Part shown: positions 6,113-7,962 of the stretch, in pieces | How positions within the stretch are numbered: the stretch's first letter is position 1 | Layout: each line of letters begins with the position of its first letter | DNA from: JALVDI01 sp039186435 | Lineage (GTDB): Bacteria; Myxococcota_A; Polyangia; Polyangiales; Houyiibacteriaceae | Reading direction: 5' to 3' | Length of the DNA stretch: 7,962 nucleotides | Assembly: GCA_039186435.1 (NCBI GenBank) | Contig: JBCDAA010000408.1 | Coordinates: 1 to 7,962, forward strand | The notes under the pieces: model-generated | What the model was told of the DNA's origin: nothing | Seen by the model: the letters and a program-made list of their open reading frames with translations, nothing else | The model's database searches: none | Program-made: the position numbers and the translations under genes

Positions 6113-7596
6113 TTGTTCGCGGCGGCGGCGCCCTCTTCCCAGCCGGGGCGAATCCCTCCGGGGGGAGGCGGCAGTGTGTTTGGGTTCAACCCAGCCCGCT
6201 CGAGGAGCCACGAGATCACCGAGTTGCTCGTCCAATCCGTGCCGTAGTCGTGGGTCGGAATCTGAGTCACGAGCGCAAGAACGCGATCGACCGCATTGCA
6301 GTCGTCGGTGACGACGCGCGGGTTGGGCGCAGCCGTATCGATGTCCTCGATCTCCCCGTTCTTCCACTTGCGGATTCCATAGATCCGCCCGGCGAACGCG
6401 CTAACGAAGGGACCAAAACCGCCCGAAAGCACCTGACCAACATCCTGCTGAGCCTGCGCGCCCTCCACGTAGTTTTGAAGCTCGATGACGTAGCGGACGC
6501 ACTCGCCGTTCTCCACTCGCTGCACCTCGAGCGCGGAGTGATAGAACGTTCGGTTGTAGGGATTCTTCACGAAGAGGGACCCCATCACCCCGAGGATGGA
6601 CGAGGCCGAATCACCGCCCACGGGGATGTGAAAGAGCTTTACGTAGCAGGGGCACGCGCCGGGCGCGCCGCCGGGGGCACCTCCTCCTGGAGGCTGCTGC
6701 CCACCGCCGTTGCCCCCCTGGTTGTTGTTGCCGCCGCCGCCGCCGCCACAACACTGGTCGACGACGGCTTGAGGCACGACCACCGACACAACTTGAAGCG
6801 ACTGGTTGCCCGCGCCGTCGCGGGATTTCACGCCGAAGAACGCGCGCCGGCGATCGTCCAAGACCGTACACGGCACACAGATCTCAAACGTATGACTCGC
6901 CGAGCCGGTCTTCGTCCGCGTTCGAGCGGCATCATTGACGCGCCAGCGTTCCGGGCCGATCAGCGGGCCTGTGACCTCGTCGCCAACCTTCACGATACTG
7001 GTCACGGAAACGCGAACGACTCCAGACGAGTCCTCCCCGGAATCGCGATCGGTGAACGAGAGATGAAGCGGAATCTTGAGACCGCGAACCTGGCGACGCG
7101 GCGGAACGATCCCCACTTCCGCATCGCAGCACTCCACAACCCCCGCTCCGACACCGACGACCCGAGGCGCGTCGTCATCGTCGCCATCGACCGTCTTGGC
7201 CCATCCGGCCGGCGCTTGAAACTTCCAGCTCTTGTCGAGCTTCTTTCCGATGCAATCGACATAGGGACGCAGCACCGGCGACACGAAATCACGCGAGCCA
7301 CGCGATACAGCGGCGAGAAACGACGCTGTCGACAACCCTTCCGCCGCCGCGAGTCCCTGAAGCGGAAGGCGTGCGAGATCATCGGGCGACCACTCGAGCG
7401 CGAGCGAATGCTGCGCGGTGATCTCGAGGAGCTCCGCGGAACTTAGGGATTCGCGTTCCGCGATCTCCATCGCGACCGCTTCGACGATCGCCTCCGTACG
7501 AACTTCGGAAACGCGCAACTCCGAAGCCACCCACTTGCGCAAAATCTCGGCCGAGAACTCCGACTCACGGCCCGACGACGTGCGGATCTTAGGCAT
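6109..7596 (-). CDS. multidomain protein: ATP-cone-like N-terminus, Ig-like domain, Gly-rich linker, papain-like-fold candidate
   Basis: This encodes 495 residues from the ATG at 7596, chosen over an upstream ATG (7674) because AAGGGGGG sits six bases before it and a promoter lies between the two. No signal peptide is visible. Residues 3-65 (IRTSSGRESEFSAEILRKW, a helical stretch, then SSAELLEITAQHSL) resemble an ATP-cone. Residues about 172-275 read as a beta sandwich ending in DGAGN-x-S plus strands, typical of bacterial Ig-like repeats. CC (282-283), a Gly/Pro/Gln/Asn linker (284-314) and CPC (315-317) follow. The C-terminal domain (318-470) has FYHSALEV (H353), VIELQNY (E372) and TSNSVISWLLERAGL (455-470), the His-then-Asn/Ser order seen in circularly permuted papain-like families, with Ser in place of Cys. 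Domain calls are tentative. It converges on the MAPEG gene with a 4-bp overlap. Confidence 0.8.
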   Translation of the reverse strand: MPKIRTSSGRESEFSAEILRKWVASELRVSEVRTEAIVEAVAMEIAERESLSSAELLEITAQHSLALEWSPDDLARLPLQGLAAAEGLSTASFLAAVSRGSRDFVSPVLRPYVDCIGKKLDKSWKFQAPAGWAKTVDGDDDDAPRVVGVGAGVVECCDAEVGIVPPRRQVRGLKIPLHLSFTDRDSGEDSSGVVRVSVTSIVKVGDEVTGPLIGPERWRVNDAARTRTKTGSASHTFEICVPCTVLDDRRRAFFGVKSRDGAGNQSLQVVSVVVPQAVVDQCCGGGGGGNNNQGGNGGGQQPPGGGAPGGAPGACPCYVKLFHIPVGGDSASSILGVMGSLFVKNPYNRTFYHSALEVQRVENGECVRYVIELQNYVEGAQAQQDVGQVLSGGFGPFVSAFAGRIYGIRKWKNGEIEDIDTAAPNPRVVTDDCNAVDRVLALVTQIPTHDYGTDWTSNSVISWLLERAGLNPNTLPPPPGGIRPGWEEGAAAANN

Positions 7597-7603
7597 CCCC
7601 CAC

Positions 7604-7610
7604 CCCCCTT
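7604..7610 (-). promoter_or_regulatory. ribosome binding site deciding the start of the 495-residue protein
   Basis: On the minus strand AAGGGGG, part of the purine run AAGGGGGGTGGGGG, precedes the ATG at 7596 by six to seven bases. Together with the promoter at 7621-7649 it excludes the longer start at 7674. Confidence 0.65.
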
Positions 7611-7620
7611 GTAGAGCGTG

Positions 7621-7649
7621 GGTATATCGAAAACCCCCTACGTGCTCAA
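7621..7649 (-). promoter_or_regulatory. sigma70-like promoter of the 495-residue protein gene
   Basis: On the minus strand TTGAGC (7649-7644) and TATACC (7626-7621) are separated by exactly 17 bp, each four of six to consensus. Transcription would start near 7613-7615, giving a leader of about 17-19 nt that contains the ribosome binding site. An AT-rich stretch (GATTTTGTTTTGTAG) lies just upstream of the -35 box. Confidence 0.45.
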
Positions 7650-7719
7650 CGCGCGACGAGGCCCTACAAAACAAAATCGCGACGTATTTTCTACACCATC
7701 AACGCGACAACTCTGCGCT

Positions 7720-7809
7720 TCAAGAACGCATCGCATCAAGGCTCTCTTCGAGTTCGAGCTCCTCCGGCTCTTCCACGGCAACCTCGTCAACCACGCGAAC
7801 ACTCGGGCC
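7720..7809 (-). pseudogene. possible acidic C-terminal gene tail abutting the repeat array
   Basis: One minus-strand frame reads GPSVRVVDEVAVEEPEELEL then EESLDAMRS and stops at 7722-7720. The Glu-rich composition looks like the charged tail of a protein rather than chance. Upstream the frame meets a TGA (7818-7816) at the edge of the TGGGACA array, and it has no ATG start. It could be the remnant of a gene whose front was replaced by the repeats, or chance. The opposite strand is open too, as a Ser-rich frame, so the call is weak. Confidence 0.22.
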
Positions 7810-7814
7810 ATGAA

Positions 7815-7962
7815 GTCAAGTGGGACATGGAGCTGTATTGGGACAGTGGGACATGTATCTGTAGTGGGACAGTGGGACATTTGTCAAGTGGGACATGAAG
7901 CTGTAGTGGGACAGTGGGACATTTGTCAAATGGGACATGGAGCTGTAGTGGGACAGTGGGAC
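7815..7962 (+). repeat. TGGGACA heptamer array with 42-bp higher-order unit
   Basis: TGGGACA occurs at 7821, 7839, 7847, 7865, 7873, 7889, 7907, 7915, 7931, 7949 and 7957 (last copy cut by the window edge). Successive start-to-start distances are 18, 8, 18, 8, 16, 18, 8, 16, 18 and 8 bp. Three block types recur: TGGGACATGRAGCTGTAG (18), TGGGACAG (8) and TGGGACATTTGTCAAR (16), together a 42-bp unit. The second 18-bp block is diverged, and one 16-bp block is missing between 7854 and 7865. The array starts sharply after position 7814 and continues beyond the window. Its function is unknown. Confidence 0.95.

Noticed and set aside
5402..6367. 321-codon minus-strand frame
   Set aside because: It spans the antisense of the SDR and MAPEG genes and is Arg/His-rich, with no recognisable motif.
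6043..7446. 467-codon open frame on the plus strand
   Set aside because: It is antisense to the 495-residue gene, is Arg/Ala/His-rich in the usual way of GC-rich shadow frames, starts inside the MAPEG gene and has no RBS. The minus-strand frame has promoter, RBS, linker and domain-like segments.
7638..7880. 80-codon minus-strand frame starting in the repeats
   Set aside because: Its front is just the repeat array read through (CPT/VPL words) and its end runs into the promoter of the 495-residue gene. No RBS and no protein-like composition.
7810..7962. Plus-strand open frame from ATG 7810 through the repeats (VVGQWDICQVGHEAVVGQWD) to the window edge
   Set aside because: The 42-bp unit is divisible by three, so any stop-free unit stays open. 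Differences between units change amino acids and the first unit is in another frame, so coding is not supported; sequence beyond the edge is needed to decide.
7815..7962. Array as the left terminal repeats of an IS21-like element lying to the right
   Set aside because: Elements of that type start 5'-TGT..., so a left end should read TGTCCCA on the plus strand. Here the plus strand reads TGGGACA, the orientation of a right end, and no transposase gene lies to the left of it.
7815..7962. CRISPR array
   Set aside because: There are no unique spacers of constant length; the intervening sequences are themselves repeated, with 8-18 bp periods.

Overview
The window looks like chromosomal DNA of a myxobacterium (phylum Myxococcota). 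It is GC-rich and densely packed. It carries three short-signal lipoproteins with low-complexity linkers, and one protein with a C-terminal Cys / short hydrophobic stretch / Arg cluster of the MYXO-CTERM type, a sorting signal characteristic of this phylum. The genus cannot be named from the sequence alone.

Layout from left to right. (1) The left edge holds the first 50 codons of a minus-strand IS200-like / REP-associated tyrosine transposase, cut by the window edge. (2) A plus-strand lipoprotein gene (204-707) converges on a minus-strand coiled-coil gene (711-1118) whose promoter predicts a leaderless mRNA. (3) A plus-strand three-gene operon (1196-3833) follows: lipoprotein, soluble leucine-rich/beta-rich protein, secreted Cys-rich MYXO-CTERM protein. 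Its genes are chained by ATGA and GTGA stop/start overlaps. (4) A minus-strand lipoprotein gene (3823-4857) overlaps the operon tail by 11 bp. It encodes an AMSES pentapeptide repeat array from a 15-bp DNA tandem repeat, followed by two FG-GAP-like calcium loops. (5) A plus-strand pair (4962-6112) encodes a classical short-chain dehydrogenase/reductase and a MAPEG-family membrane protein. The ribosome binding site of the second overlaps the stop of the first. (6) A minus-strand 495-residue multidomain protein (6109-7596) follows, with its own recognisable promoter and ribosome binding site. (7) The last 366 bases (7597-7962) contain no convincing intact gene. They hold that promoter, a possible acidic gene tail, and an array of the heptamer TGGGACA organised into 42-bp higher-order repeats that runs off the right edge.

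Most products are envelope or secreted proteins of unknown role. Only the SDR/MAPEG pair (probable NADPH-dependent reduction plus a membrane glutathione-transferase-like partner) and the transposase fragment have a recognisable biochemistry. All three convergent gene pairs abut or overlap at their stop codons, leaving no room for a conventional intergenic terminator. No tRNA, rRNA, CRISPR array or riboswitch was seen. The best candidates for something undescribed are the 495-residue mosaic protein, the coupled three-gene envelope operon and the TGGGACA array.
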